Shown piece by piece: positions 51,990 to 63,711 of a stretch of 64,000 nucleotides of DNA. This DNA comes from Diabrotica undecimpunctata (taxonomy: Eukaryota > Arthropoda > Insecta > Coleoptera > Chrysomelidae). Location of the stretch: assembly GCF_040954645.1 (NCBI RefSeq), contig NC_092807.1, positions 1 through 64,000 on the forward strand. The letters are read 5' to 3'. The translations under genes and the position numbers were made by a program. The first letter of the stretch is position 1, and each line of letters begins with the position of its first letter. Under the pieces are notes generated by a model. It made no database searches. It saw nothing but the letters and a program-made list of their open reading frames with translations, and had not been told where the DNA came from.

Positions 51990-52920
51990 TGAAAGTAAAC
52001 TTTATAACTAAAAGCTATTCCCCACCCTCACCCCCTAGGGGTGAAATGGGGTACAACTTTGAAATTTTAAATAGCAACCCCTATTTTTTATTGCAGATTT
52101 TAATTCCTCATCAAAAAATAAGCGACTTTTGTACGAAACTTTTTTTCAAATTGTTAATAAATAACGTTTCAATTACAAAAAACAAACATCGAATTGGAAA
52201 TAATCTTATATTATAAATTAGTTTTTAAAACCGATATTTGCCGAATGTGATCGGCATTGGAGTTTAAAAATTATGAACAGGGTTTGATATCTCGAGAAAT
52301 ACACTTCCAAATGAAAAAACCAATAAAACACTTGTGTGATAATTTTTAAAGCTCTATCGAATGACATCAAAAACTACCACCCGTCATCACCCCCTGGGGG
52401 GTGTGAGGGGGTGCAACTTTGTAATTTTAAATAGGAACACCTATTTTGTGTTGCAGATTTTCTTTCCTCATAAAAAAATAAGCAACTTCATACCAAATTT
52501 TTTTTAAAATCGTTGATAAACGGCGCTACAATCGGAAAAAAATTTATCGTGTTACCATAGGAAAATTATGAATAGGGTTTGAAATATGTAGAAATACACT
52601 TCCCAATAAAAAAACAAAAAATACGTATTTAATATTGTTTAAAAATCTATCGAATGACATCAAAAACTATTCCCCACCCCCACCCCTTGGGGGTGAAATG
52701 AGGTACAACTTTGAAATTTTAAATAGCTACCCCTTTTTTTTATTGCAGATTTTAATTCCTCATCAAAAAATAATTGACTTTTGTACGAAACTTTTTTTCA
52801 AATTGTTAATAAATAACGTCTCAATTACAAAAAACAAACATCGAATTGGAAATAATCTGATATTATAAATTAGTTTTTAAAACCGATATTTGCCGAATGT
52901 GATCGGCACTGGAGTTTAAC
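51990..52920. repeat. Second block of the ~320-bp repeat family
   Basis: Three units starting near 52013, 52370 and 52660, each with CCCCACC..CCCC, AACTTTGAAATTTTAAATAG, AAATAACGT and TGCCGAATGTGATCGGCA. The last motif is a hairpin-forming sequence shared with 3900-4000 and 4550. Same family as 3590-4690. Confidence 0.8.
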
Positions 52921-53644
52921 TATGTCAAACTGAACTGGATGTTAACTGAAATGTTTTTGTCTCCGGCTTCTTCAAGTAATGTATCCTTTCTTAAATAATT
53001 TTAAAGTGTTTGTTTGTCCATTTGTAGTGTAGTGTAATGTACATTTATATGTTTATGACATCTTGTTCTTGCCGGATAGGCCACAATTGACGAAATGCCC
53101 CTGAAGATGATCTAGGGATCGAAAGTACTTGGGCAAGATTAAATTAAACTGTGCTCGATATATGCCTTTTATCTGATCAAAGTTGAAATGTTTTTGTTAC
53201 TAAGAACATTTGTAACATTTGCATAATTCGATAAAAATAATATTTTAATGATCAATTTATCTGGAGTACAACAGAGTTTCATTCGGCAAATAATTTTAAA
53301 AAATGAAATATTCAAATATTTTGAATAAATCTTTGTGCAGTTTGATTACCTTGTAATTTAACAGCATCCTTACTCATCTAATAATATTAACTTTTAAAGA
53401 ACATTAAATTTATCATATGTATTTCAGAAAAACTTACCAACGCATTAGCTGATGGAACAAGTTGAAAACTTTGACTATCCATAATAATAAAATTCAAAGT
53501 AGAACTAACTAATTAACTAAATAGAACTAACAAAGAATTAAACAAAAATAATAGAAAAATAAAATTATATTAACTAAAATAAACAACTCGAATAAGACAA
53601 ATATTTAAATACTACAATATATAAATTGTATCAACTCAGATATT
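52921..53644. other. No gene recognised
   Basis: Contains GCCCCTGAAGATGATCTAGG near 53097, a phrase that looks repeat-derived but was not assigned. Otherwise AT-rich. Confidence 0.4.
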
Positions 53645-53781
53645 ATATTTTAAATATACAGGGAAAATTTTATGGGTTTACTATACACTTCCACTATTTA
53701 TAATAATTCTTCTTTTTTCAATGGAAGAAGTCTGCATAAGTCACAAGGAAAGAGAGATAGTAAGTATATTTGAGCTATTAA

Positions 53782-54354
53782 GGCTGTTTTATCGGTGCAT
53801 CAAAACCTAGGGACAGTGTTTTCTCTGTTATTTACTGACAAAATATCTCGAAATTTGGACACGTTATTCGAAATTATGTTGCCTTTAAACTGATGGTTTT
53901 ACTTTTTTTATTTTTTTGAAACTTCTGTTGAAAAATTGGAATATACTGTTTAACGTTCTATTATAACCAAACTTTTTACGCCCATCACTCGAAAGAGTTT
54001 TTTTTTCTGTAATCGTTGATTTTTGTTTCACCTTTCTGTGTCCAGTAATAATCGAGAAAAGCGTGTTCCAAATTTAAAGAAAATTGCTAAAAAATACTGA
54101 AATCTAATAGTGAAACGTGTTACTCATCATTGGGCTTAGTTTCATCGTTATCGCCTTCGTGACGTCAAATCTCATGAACGTACGGTCAGTTAGTTCGTGT
54201 TAAAACTAATTTGAATGGAGAATAATGTATTTGTTGTCATTAAACTACCCGTCGGCCGGCGGCACTGAGTAAAGATGGTCTCGCGTAAGCAGTGTGGAAA
54301 AGTAAGTGATACGCCCATTTCAAATCGCAGTTGGCTTGAACTGCTAAAACAGCC
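53782..54354. mobile_element. 573-bp MITE with TTAA target duplication
   Basis: Ends GGCTGTTTTA and TAAAACAGCC are perfect 10-bp inverted repeats, flanked by TTAA at 53778-53781 and 54355-54358. The uninterrupted opposite arm of the host element reads GAGCTATTAATACTGAG, showing the empty site directly. No coding capacity was recognised. Confidence 0.88.
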
Positions 54355-54659
54355 TTAATACTGAGAGGTAGGAATTTTTGTGTTGTAGGTCATTGTAGGT
54401 TTCCAACAATGAATCTGTGAATGGACCAGAGGAATGGACCTTATTATTCACGAGGAACCGCAAAGTGGGCGACGCCTGGTGGTAGATTTCAAAAGCATCC
54501 ACTTCGGGAAAACCTTGAAATTGTCATTAATTTGTATACATATTAGCGACCGGTTTATATTGTAATTAGCAATGACTTTGACTTCAAAAAACTATTGCAG
54601 TGTTCCTCAAGGTTCATCCTATAATAATTCACAAAAAAAATGCCATACATAAGTTTCCG

Positions 54660-54716
54660 CTGGACGAGATATAAAGAAAAATTTGGCAAAGAATTTGGCA
54701 AAGAATTTGGCAAAAT
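54660..54716. repeat. Short tandem repeat AATTTGGCAAAG
   Basis: AATTTGGCAAAG repeated about four times in tandem. Confidence 0.7.
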
Positions 54717-55394
54717 TTTGATTAAAATATTATTTATATTTTAATATATTTATATCTAATTTACTTTATACTAACACCTGAAACTAAATTGAGAAGAGAA
54801 AAATGTTGTTCCATCAGCTAAATTGCCCCAAAGGTCTCATGAAGTTATTAGTAGAAAACGTAAGGCGTAATTTACAAAATATAACGTGGCCAGCTCCAAA
54901 AACTGCCTCACCCTCAACTAAAGATCTCTGGCGACCTTGTAACCACAAAGATAATTGAGATATACTCCATTCGCTTAGCTCGGGCATATTTTGACAGATT
55001 CATTGTCGGAAACCTACAACACAACAATTCCTACTTCTCAGTATTAATAGCTCAAGTATCCTACTATTGCAGACTTCATTCTTTAAAAAAAGAAGAATTA
55101 TTCTACACTCGCGATCATAAAATCCGGGTCACCTTGAAAATCACCGATATTTCAATTTTAACGAGCTTTATCGTAAATAATAATAACGCAAATACAAACT
55201 AATGCATGTTTCTGAGAATTGTTGCGGTTTCCTTTGTAACAAAGAATTCCAATAGTGCCGATTTCGCGGTAAAGTGCACACTTCCCAAAATGAACGCTAC
55301 CTGTAACTCCGCTTGTTTTAAATGTCTCGTTTGTACTTCGACTTTCTGTTGAAATGCAACGGACAAACGTTTATTATTTCCACCATTAGTGTTT

Positions 55395-55620
55395 ATTAGT
55401 GCCATTATTAGTGTTTATCATCATCATATAACGGGGGTCGTACGGCGATTGTCGCTTCCCGCATTTCAGCCTCCATCTTTTCCTATCTCTCCAATCTCCC
55501 TCTTCTAAGCCTCTAGATTGCATTGTTTTTGTAATTTCTCTTCTCCAGGAATTTGGTGGTCTTCCCCTTTTCCTTATTTCTGGCGGAACATACATTAAGG
55601 CTTTCTTAGTGTTTATTTTT
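55395..55620 (-). mobile_element. LINE 3' tail inserted in Tc1 element
   Basis: Minus-strand frame KRGRPPNSWRREITKTMQSR, then DRKRWRLKCGKRQSPYDPRY, is the C-terminal tail of an RTE-type LINE protein, ending in a (ATG)n run typical of such tails. TTAGTGTTTAT occurs on both sides (about 55386-55421, with an extra local copy, and about 55606), a likely target duplication. Confidence 0.65.
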
Positions 55621-55628
55621 TGACAAAA

Positions 55629-56672
55629 ATGCCTTTGACTGTTGTTGAAACGGCACAAACTGTTGCACTTGTGGAAGACGGTCACAGGGTCACACTCAAC
55701 GGCAAGTCGCAAGAACTGTTGGCATAAGCCTTTCTACGGTTCAACGAGTGCTTCAACGCTTTTAGGAGGCAAGTTTGCTAACCAGGCGACCTGGCTCTGG
55801 ACGAAGAAGAACGACCAAGGCACTAGATGACCGTTTCCTTGTGTTTCAGGCTTTACCAAATCGGACCTCAACTGCGGTTATGCATCAAAATCGTCTAGAG
55901 GAAGTACGAAATCGCAATTTTAGTATTGCAACAGTCAGAAGAAGACTTCGTTCTTCTTGACTATCTTCTCCGGTAATGGCTAGAGGACCGCCACTTCGCC
56001 GGGTGCCTCGAGTTGCACGACTAGCTTTTGCTCGACAATACGCGCATTGGGGAATTAACGATTGTAGCAAAGTGTTATTCTCAGATGAATCCCTTTTCTG
56101 CCTAATTGGATCCGATGGACGTGTAAGAGTTTGGAGGAGAACAGGTGAACGATTTTCACAAGCTTGCATTGCTCCAAGAATGCCATTTGGTGGAGGCTCG
56201 GTCATGGCTTGAGGAGGTATATCTTCCGACTTCCACACAGAATTACCCTTCATCGAAAATGAGTCCCTAACTGCACGAAGGTACATTACGGAGATTCCGG
56301 AAGAACATGTTATGCCCAACATGGCATGGCTTGGAGAAAACGCCGTTTTTATGCAGGACAACGTGCGACCGCACGTTGCCAGGATCAGTATGTAATACTT
56401 GGACGAAGTTGGAATTACGAGGGTACCCTAGCCAGCTAGGTCTCCGGACCTGAATCCCATCGAACATCTCTTGGACGATTTGAAAAAACGTATTCAAACC
56501 CATACACCTTCTCCTAACACCTCACAGGAGCTTAAGGATCTGTTAGTGAGAGAGTGGAATAACATACCACAACATGTAATCCGGTGAAAAATTAATAAGA
56601 GTTTGCCCCGTCGTCTGCAAGAGGTTATTAGAGCAAGGGGAGGCAATACACGATATTGGTCATTGAAATTTC
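55629..56672 (+). pseudogene. Tc1-like transposase pseudogene
   Basis: MPLTVVETAQTVALVEDGHR starts the N-terminal paired-like domain; LTRRPGSGRRRTTKALDD is the GRRR hook. The catalytic domain has FSDES (first Asp), QDNVRPHVA (second Asp) and LNPIEHLLDDLKKR, where the usual WDEL is LDDL. At least five stops or frameshifts interrupt it (for example at 55724, 55958, 56210 and 56395), so the copy is dead. Confidence 0.88.
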
Positions 56673-57000
56673 ACTGATTTTTTACCACGTTCTGTATTTT
56701 CCATTTTTTTTTTTTTTCGTATGTCTGTTTTTTGTTTTATCAACAATTTGATTTGTTTTCTGTTTTTTTTTCAACAAAAACAATAAAAAACCATTTTTTT
56801 TCTTTCAAAACAAACATTGATGACAAATAAAAAATACATTAGCCAAAAAAAAAGGTTATTACTGCACCAGAGGCAAAAATATTTAAGAAACTGGAAATTT
56901 TCAAGATGACCCGGATTTTATGATCGCGAGTGTAAATAGTGGAAGTGTATACTAAACCCATCAAATTTTGGGTAGTATATATTTAAAAAATATATTTTAG

Positions 57001-57754
57001 TTGTTATAATTTAACATAACTATTTATTATATGGTGCAAATAAATAAATATTGATTGTCGGTAATTCGCAAAGTTCTATTTTATTTACTATTTAGTTTGT
57101 TTACTATTAATATTGGCTATGAGTATGTGTGCTTGGTTGTATAGTAATTTCCAGCCACTTTTAGTCTGTCAAAAAGTAACTAACTTCGCAAAAAAATAAT
57201 TACTAAATTCACTAGACAGTTCGGACTGGGAATAGCGAACCGAGTATAATGTAAATTTTACTTTACGTGTTTTAGACATACGGTAAAAAAACAAACATTT
57301 AATTTTATTTTTATTCAGGTTTGGGAGTCAATTACCGAATTACCGCATGTATAAACTCGAATCACAAACAAATAAACTTTGAAGAATGTACTCCAACTTT
57401 TACTTTGGCAAAACACACGTGTAAATGATTTATATTAAACGTTTTATAGCTTCGAGATCAAATGACAAAATAATTTGTTTTTCTGAAGTTATCGTCCATC
57501 TTTGAAATCATCATTGGTCATTGGTTTGTGGTGTGGTCATAACCTTGACATAACCACAGAATACACAAACACACACATAACTCATCTGTCTATTGTCAGT
57601 CTGTCACTGTTCACTGTCAACTGTCACTAGTCTGGTCTGGAGCCTGAAGTAAAAAAATATTGAAAGGCTATTACGTTACGATAAATTTGTTAATGATTCA
57701 TTATAAAGCAGGTATTAACAACTGTTAATTACTTTCTTATTTAAACATTGTAAA
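57001..57754. promoter_or_regulatory. Upstream region and 5' UTR of sdhB
   Basis: AT-rich sequence before the sdhB start codon. It contains GTCTGTCACTGTTCACTGTCAACTGTCAC-like short repeats at about 57590-57630. No TATA box was assigned, as expected for a housekeeping gene. Confidence 0.45.
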
Positions 57755-57805
57755 ATGTCTAGAGAAATGCAGTTGTTTCGATTATGGAAAGGGACGTTAG
57801 GACAA
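57755..57805 (+). CDS. SdhB: Succinate dehydrogenase iron-sulfur subunit, exon 1
   Basis: Seventeen codons, MSREMQLFRLWKGTLGQ, forming the start of the mitochondrial targeting peptide. The donor site is CAA|GTAAGT at 57806 and the intron is 61 bp, phase 0. The exon joins in frame to the unmistakable SdhB sequence at 57867. This is the only clear host gene in the window. Confidence 0.85.
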
Positions 57806-57866
57806 GTAAGTCAAGGGAAATATTTTTATTATATAATATTAGTCATTAACCAATAATTAATTTCAG

Positions 57867-58171
57867 GTTCGTCTTGTTCACGTCGCCGCCACTTCAAACG
57901 CTGCAGCAGCTGAAGCAAAAAGAGCTGAGAAGCCAGCTAGACTAAAAACTTTTTCAATTTATCGCTGGAATCCAGACAAACCTGACACTAAACCTTATAT
58001 GCAAGAGTACACAGTTGATTTGAATTCCTGTGGACCCATGGTTTTAGATGCTCTTATTAAAATTAAAAACGAGGTTGACCCCACTTTAACCTTTAGACGA
58101 TCTTGTCGTGAAGGCATTTGTGGCTCTTGTGCTATGAATATTGGTGGAGTAAATACCTTAGCATGTATCAG
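57867..58171 (+). CDS. SdhB: Succinate dehydrogenase iron-sulfur subunit, exon 2
   Basis: Follows the acceptor TTTCAG at 57861-57866. The rest of the targeting peptide is Ala/Lys-rich ([19 protein letters not shown]). The mature protein then starts with [20 protein letters not shown] and contains the plant-type 2Fe-2S ligands in [12 protein letters not shown]. SdhB passes electrons from succinate through three iron-sulfur clusters to ubiquinone in complex II of the inner mitochondrial membrane. The exon ends in phase 2 at AG|GTTTGT (58171). The 4Fe-4S and 3Fe-4S half of the gene was not found up to 64000, so the next intron is at least 5.8 kb or the gene continues outside the window. Confidence 0.95.
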
Positions 58172-58230
58172 GTTTGTTATCATTCAATTCTTAGTCATAA
58201 GCATCAAGGTTAATATTAACATTATTGCCT

Positions 58231-58310
58231 TTTAATTATGTTTTATATATATACCATGGTAATCGGTGCTTTTAATTATGTTTTATATATATACCATGGT
58301 AATTGGTGCT
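58231..58310. repeat. 40-bp tandem duplication in sdhB intron
   Basis: TTTAATTATGTTTTATATAT..ATGGTAATCGGTGCT occurs twice in tandem (58231-58270, 58271-58310) with one difference. Confidence 0.9.
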
Positions 58311-58659
58311 CGTCTAGGAATGCAGTATATATGAGGTACTTAAAAGCTAAGTGCCTTAAGGCCAGATATAACTTTTGAGAAAATGGCAAAAAACGATGTT
58401 CACTTCATATTAAGATATTTTATCAAAACATTTAATATATATTTAGATGTTTGAGTAAATTATTGTGTGGAAATCTTGAGTTGTCAAAAAATTTCTGATT
58501 TCTATCAAAAGTTAGATTTTTTTTAGTTAGTTTTACATCGCTATTAATGCCACTAATTACTTCCCGAATATTCTCAATGACTACTGCGCTTAAAGTTGGT
58601 GACTGATTATACTTTCATAACCATTTCATATATTATTTTATAAATATGTATTTTATGGC

Positions 58660-58997
58660 AGCCCAAACTATTTCAATTGGATTATAACTGCAATAGTATG
58701 GGGGTAATCACAAAAGGGTATGATTGTGTCACAAATGGTGTCAATGACATATTCGTTTTTAAAATCCTTACTTTTCATCATTCTAATTAATTCCTTCTTT
58801 ACTGGAACATTTTTAAGAACAGTGATATTTTTATTTTCCATAAATTTTAAAATTTCATCCTTTTTCATGTTATTATTACATATTTTATTTAATGTGTGGG
58901 AGTGATACCACACATTGTCCAAAACCATTGCTGAATTTGGTGGAAAATTAGGCAAGTGCTGTTTGACAAACCACTTTTCAATTAAATCTGCTGTCAT
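58660..58997 (-). pseudogene. IS630/Tc1-type transposase fragment
   Basis: MTADLIEKWFVKQHLPNFPP and SAMVLDNVWYHSHTLNK, with the second catalytic Asp, then KKELIRMMKSKDFKNEYVID. Similar in layout to the transposase at 46254-47641 (MTADVFEEYF..VLDNAPYHS) but clearly diverged. The region of the catalytic Glu is stop-broken. It is cut off at 58997 by the LINE tail that follows. Confidence 0.7.
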
Positions 58998-59004
58998 CTC
59001 TTAT

Positions 59005-59379
59005 TTTATTTTATTTATTTAATACACAGCATAACCCCATTAATAGTTTAAATTACAATATATAATATCACAGTTAGGATTCAATTACTTATAATATAAA
59101 ATCAATATTAAAAAGTTTTAAAAAATAAGACTAAAAATCTTACATACTTATCACAAAGCAAGAGATCTTTTTAACTGAGTTACAGTTATATTGAAAATAT
59201 CAAAATCGTGAACATTTAATACGTCATTACGAACATTTAACATGTATCCATCCAATGGGTTGTGAATACCATAGGTTGTTCCGTGGAAAGCAATATTAAA
59301 AACATTGTGGTAGAGCTTGATGGGGAACATTAAAGCTAATCTGGCTAACAGGTTTGGACAATCTATAAATCCATGTATT

Positions 59380-59443
<64 letters not shown>

Positions 59444-60640
59444 TATCTCTTGACATATCACTACGGTTCTTGGGTGAGGGTAAAGATAATTGTTGTTCCA
59501 TACAGGAATAATCATGATTTTCAATAGTAGTGTGGATGTGGTAAGCACAATACCTCAAAAATTTATTCTTTACTCTTTCTATGGTATCAATATTGTTCTA
59601 AAAATAGGGTGACCAAATAACTGAACAGTATTCCAAAATAGTTCTAACTAAGCAATGGAGAAATACTTGCAATTCCTAGTAACAAGAAGTTTAGATGCCT
59701 TTATTGAAATAGAGTTTATGTGGTGACAGAAAGTAAGCTTCTCATTGAAAATTACACCCAAATCCCAAATAGAAGAAACATAATTCAATGTTCAGTTTGA
59801 TTAATACTATGTAGTATAGCTTGTTCCAATGCTATTGACTTTACGAGAAAAACTTATAAAACAACATTTTTTTATATTTATGTGGAGTTTGTTCTGATTG
59901 CACCAATTTTGTAGTTGGTCTAAGTCATCTTGTAGCAAGGCTTGATCTTTTAACCCATCTATTACTTTCTAAAATTTCAAGTCATCTGCCAACATTAGAC
60001 ATTTGCTATTTAGGAAACAGGAAGTGATGTCTTTAATGAAGATATTAAAAAGAAGTGGAGAAGTGTGGCCTCCTTGAGGAACTCTAGATGTTACTGTAAT
60101 ACTATCAGACAGATGACAACCTATCTTCACTCTTTGACTTCTCTCAGATGTAGAGTTTTTAATTCATCCAACAAACCTAAGATGAAACCCTAGATTAATT
60201 AATTTGCTCAAAATTATTTGGTAATCTACATGATCAAATGCTTTGGAAAAATCTGTGTATATTGCAACTACCTGTTAACAGTCTTCCATATGAGGTAATA
60301 TATCAGATTGATAGCAAACGAAGTTTGTTGCAGTGAATTTGTTGCTGTGAAAACCATGTGATTGAGATATTAAGCCTTTACATAACCAAAGAAGCTGCTT
60401 TGCTATAAAACTGTCGAAGAGCTTAGGGATTGCAGATTGTTTACAAATGCTATGATAATTTTATAATATTATCTTTCTGACCATTTTTAAATATAGGAAC
60501 AACATAACTTTCTTTCCATGAAGAAGGAAACACAGAGGTTTCCGTAGATCTATTAAACAATATAACAAGGGTACAGATGGCATTTCGAACATTTAATTTA
60601 AAATAATTGTTATGCATAATTTGGTTACCTTAAAGTACAT
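59005..60640 (-). pseudogene. Jockey-like LINE, RT to 3' end, decayed
   Basis: Read leftward from about 60640: SWKESYVVPIFKNGQKDNI, IYTDFSKAFDHVDYQI (first catalytic Asp), VPQGGHTSPLLFNIFI, MLADDLKF (ADD catalytic pair) and WDLGVIFNEKLTFCHHI, then a tail domain ending KRSLALCDKY near 59151 and an AT-rich 3' end with TTTATTTTATTT at 59000-59020. Many stops; nonfunctional. Confidence 0.8.
59381..59438. repeat. (AT)n microsatellite
   Basis: About 29 AT dinucleotides within the LINE remnant. Confidence 0.95.
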
Positions 60641-61369
60641 TATGAATTAAATCATTAGTTGTAATTTAGTTGAATTTAAATAAAAAAAAAATTATTTTTG
60701 TAACCTTAAAAAAATATTTTAGTCAAAAATATAATGTCATTAAATAGAGAATTAAATTCTCCTTTTCTTCTTTACATGTCTGATCAATAAGGGTACCTAA
60801 TTCTATAACTGATCAATTCTCCACCTCTAATTTAAAGGAGCCCCTGGTATTGATTCCTTTTTTGCTCGAGATTTCGATGTACATTGTGAATAGCTTAGGT
60901 GCCTTTAAAGATGCGGTTTGCCGAGGATCAGTTGCTTGTTTTATTTTTTCTGAAAGTCACAGGCACATCGAATAGGTCACCTCACATGGGTCTAAGGCAT
61001 GGTGGAAATTCGTTGGAATCTGTGTGTGGCGTACTTTACCCGTTTTGGTCTTTAAGCAGGTGGGACTTTATCTCTTTTGCTTCCAAGGTAACTTTTATTT
61101 GATTAAAATGTATTGGAATTAATTTGTTTTGACAGTAAATAAATTGTTGTATTGCCTATGGACTCTGAGGAAGCTCAATATCTCATTTTTAATTTATTTT
61201 TTAATATGTTTATTTCATATTTTAATTTTAATAATTTCTATAATAGTATAATAAATGATATATTTAAAGATTTCTGCTGGTTTAAACCGCTAATTTGTTA
61301 TTCAATATGTTATTGATATTCTGTGTTTTAGGAGGATTTTTATTGTACAGTAGAAATATGCCGAAAATT
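60641..61369. other. No gene recognised
   Basis: AT-rich sequence between two LINE copies. A 67-codon frame at 60899-61102 has no recognisable domain. Confidence 0.5.
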
Positions 61370-62320
61370 GTACAATTTTATGGACAGAGCTTACAAAAAG
61401 TCAAAAAAATTACAATAACTAATAAAGAAAAATATGTTACTTTGGAAGAGGTAAAATTGATTTTCTTCGAAACAGATCTTATTGCATAGCAGGCTGAGGC
61501 TAGCTTCTTACTTAACAAATCGATATAAAGGGACCATTTAATGCTGTTGTCTATAAAAATACCAAGAAATTTTACAGAATCAACGATACTGATTTGGCTG
61601 TTATTAAGAAGCAAGGGTTGAAGAGCTCCTGTTTATAGGATAATACTATGGTTTAATCCACGTTAAAAGAGAGTAAATTAGAGTCGGACCAGGGTTCATT
61701 TTAAGTAGATCAGAAGTTACAGTTGCAATATTAGAATACCTCCAAGTAATACTGGTATCAAAAAGTCTCAGTAATACAGGAAGATTTGCTTTTGATATTA
61801 CTGATTGTTTGGATCAGTTCATATTTATCAACTAGTCTTATAAAGAATGAAATTCGAGACCTTTTTTGAATTGGGGAGATAGGAAATAGGATCTTGTTGT
61901 GGCAAAATAGTTGATGTTATATTTTTACTTACATTAACGAAGTATTCATTTCGATTTTCAGGGTTTGGAAGGGAAAATGTTTGAGCTGTGTTAGTTTTAT
62001 TTCGAAGATCGTTTATTATGGACCAAGTTTCTCTTGCTACATTTTTAGAGCTTCCCAGACGATTCTGATAGTACATTTTTTAGCTGTTTTTATAAGTTTT
62101 AAATAGGTTTCTTTGTACTTGGAGATATATTCAGTGACAAAGATGTTGGTAGTAAATTTCTTGATGTACAGTAGTGAACGCATATTCTTGGCCAATATGC
62201 AGGTACCTTTGATAGTCCAATTTTTGTGATGTTTTGACTGAATTGTAATTAAAGGAAATGCCTTATCTGTAATACAAAAATGAATCGCAAAATGTGTTGG
62301 TAAGCGCATAACTCAACAAG
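61370..62320 (-). pseudogene. Second Jockey-like LINE copy, internally deleted
   Basis: From 62309: CITDKAFPLITIQ, WTIKGTCILAKNMRSLLYIK and YKETYLKLIKTAKK, the endonuclease-RT linker. Then RETWSIINDLRNKTNTAQTF and YELIQTISNIKSKSSC, the RT entry. The RT core is missing and the sequence jumps to ISIVDSVKFLGIFIDNSIKW and LASACYAIRSVSK, the region after the core, ending at 61378. Confidence 0.75.
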
Positions 62321-62445
62321 GCATGGTACAATCTTAACAATTCTTTTTTTTTAATGTTCCTTGAAGTCTAAGGATGGTTTTTACAGCAAGAAAAATTTGA
62401 ATAATTTCCGGGAAAACCCTAAAACAGCCCTTTTCTTTTTCCCAT

Positions 62446-62838
62446 ACAAATATTTTCTAACTAAATGTAGAGTCAATTTTAACTTTATTGCTATTCAATA
62501 AAGTTTTTATCAAATTACAAGCACTCTCTGTTGTCCAAACAATGTAGGTGTGTTCCTTTTAATAAATTCGACAGGTGGTTGCAAAATAAGACGAAAAAAC
62601 AACTTTAATTTTACACTCCATGTATGGGTAAAACATTGACATTTCCCAGAAAACATTAATACAGTTATTACTTAGAAATAGATCTGAAATGATCTTTTTT
62701 CCATAAATAAATAAAATCTTTTATAAATAAATAAAAATAAAGTTTTTCCATAAATATTTTTCCCATACAATTGTTTTCTAACTAAATGTAGAGTCAATTT
62801 GAACTTTATTGCTATTCAATAAAGTTTTTATTAAATTA
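62446..62838. repeat. ~80-bp direct repeats, 313 bp apart
   Basis: TTTTCCCATACAA..TAACTAAATGTAGAGTCAATT..ACTTTATTGCTATTCAATAA occurs at about 62446-62524 and 62757-62837. The second copy abuts the palindromic element at 62839. Confidence 0.85.
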
Positions 62839-63701
62839 CTAGCGCACCCGACAGACTTCGTTCTGTCAAATAGATCAGGAATGTGGCAGTTTATTTCTTT
62901 AATTCTCCTGAACAGAACCCTCACCATGATGATAGGGCGGTGTGTGAGGGTCAGCTCGGGTGACCTAAGTATCTTCGCTTCCACGAATTTTGGACCCACT
63001 AAAAACCCCGACTGAGATGTCTGCCAGATGGCTTCAAACTAAGAGGGGAACTTACGGTTTAAATCTGATTGAAAAATAATCTAAAGGGATAGTGGGAACC
63101 TAAAGGTGACAAATATTTATAAAGTGACGCGTATATCAACCAACCGCGTCATTGCAACGGCATACGGTTAGCGATAAAAAAAATTATTGAACAACGTGAT
63201 AGAAGCAACTATACTGAAAGGAAAGTATACAGGAGAGAAAACAGATTTTTGTTAATAATTATGATTCACTTGATTTACAATAAAGCGATTACTGAAAATA
63301 CTTATATATGTCTTATTTCATTATTATTTATTACATCGGTTATTAACCCTATGTTAATAATAATAATAAATAATTAATTATCTCTATGTTTTGTCATTGA
63401 AAGACCCACTTTATAAATATTTGTCACCTTTAGGTTCCCACTATCCCTTCAGATTATTTTTCAATCAGGTTTGAACCTTAAGTTCCCCTCTTAGTTTGAA
63501 GCCCTCTGGTAGATATCCCAGTCCGGGTTTTTAGTCCAAAAGGGTGGCCAAAGTTCTGGAAGCTAAAATACTTAGGTCACCCAAGCTGACCGTCACACAC
63601 CGCCCTACCATCATGGTGACGGTTCTGTTCGGGAGAATTAAAGAAATAAACTGCCATATTCCAAATCTATTTGACAGAACGAAGTCTGTCGGGTCCGCTA
63701 G
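62839..63701. mobile_element. 863-bp palindromic element with ~290-bp TIRs
   Basis: Ends CTAGCGCACCCGACAGACTT and, as reverse complement, CTAGCGGACCCGACAGACTT. The arms match for about 290 bp, through GGTCACCTTTAGGTTCCCAC-like sequence, to about 63124 and 63410. The centre is AT-rich (TTAATAATAATAATAAATAA). No coding frame survives comparison of the arms. The same end sequence suggests a non-autonomous dispersed family. Confidence 0.85.
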
Positions 63702-63711
63702 TTGCAAATAT

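Larger units (their letters stand above)
55106..56932 (+). mobile_element. Tc1-like DNA transposon
   Basis: Terminal inverted repeats CACTCGCGATCATAAAATCC at both ends, extending about 36 bp with few mismatches, and TA at 55104-55105 and 56933-56934. Length 1827 bp including an inserted LINE tail at 55395-55620. It contains one decayed transposase gene. Confidence 0.92.
53645..57000. mobile_element. Large foldback element hosting other transposons
   Basis: Left arm (53660-53777 then 54355-54430) and right arm (54995-55103 then 56935-56985) are inverted repeats. Shared blocks are ATGGGTTTACTATACACTTC, AATAATTCTTCTTTTTT, GAGCTATTAATACTGAGA and TTGTGTTGTAGG. The left arm is interrupted by a 573-bp TTAA-flanked element and the right arm by a Tc1 element. 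The unique centre, about 54440-54990, has no gene. Outer boundaries are approximate. Confidence 0.75.

Noticed and set aside
60899..61489. Third exon of sdhB
   Set aside because: No sequence resembling the cysteine-rich C-terminal half of SdhB was found in any frame there.
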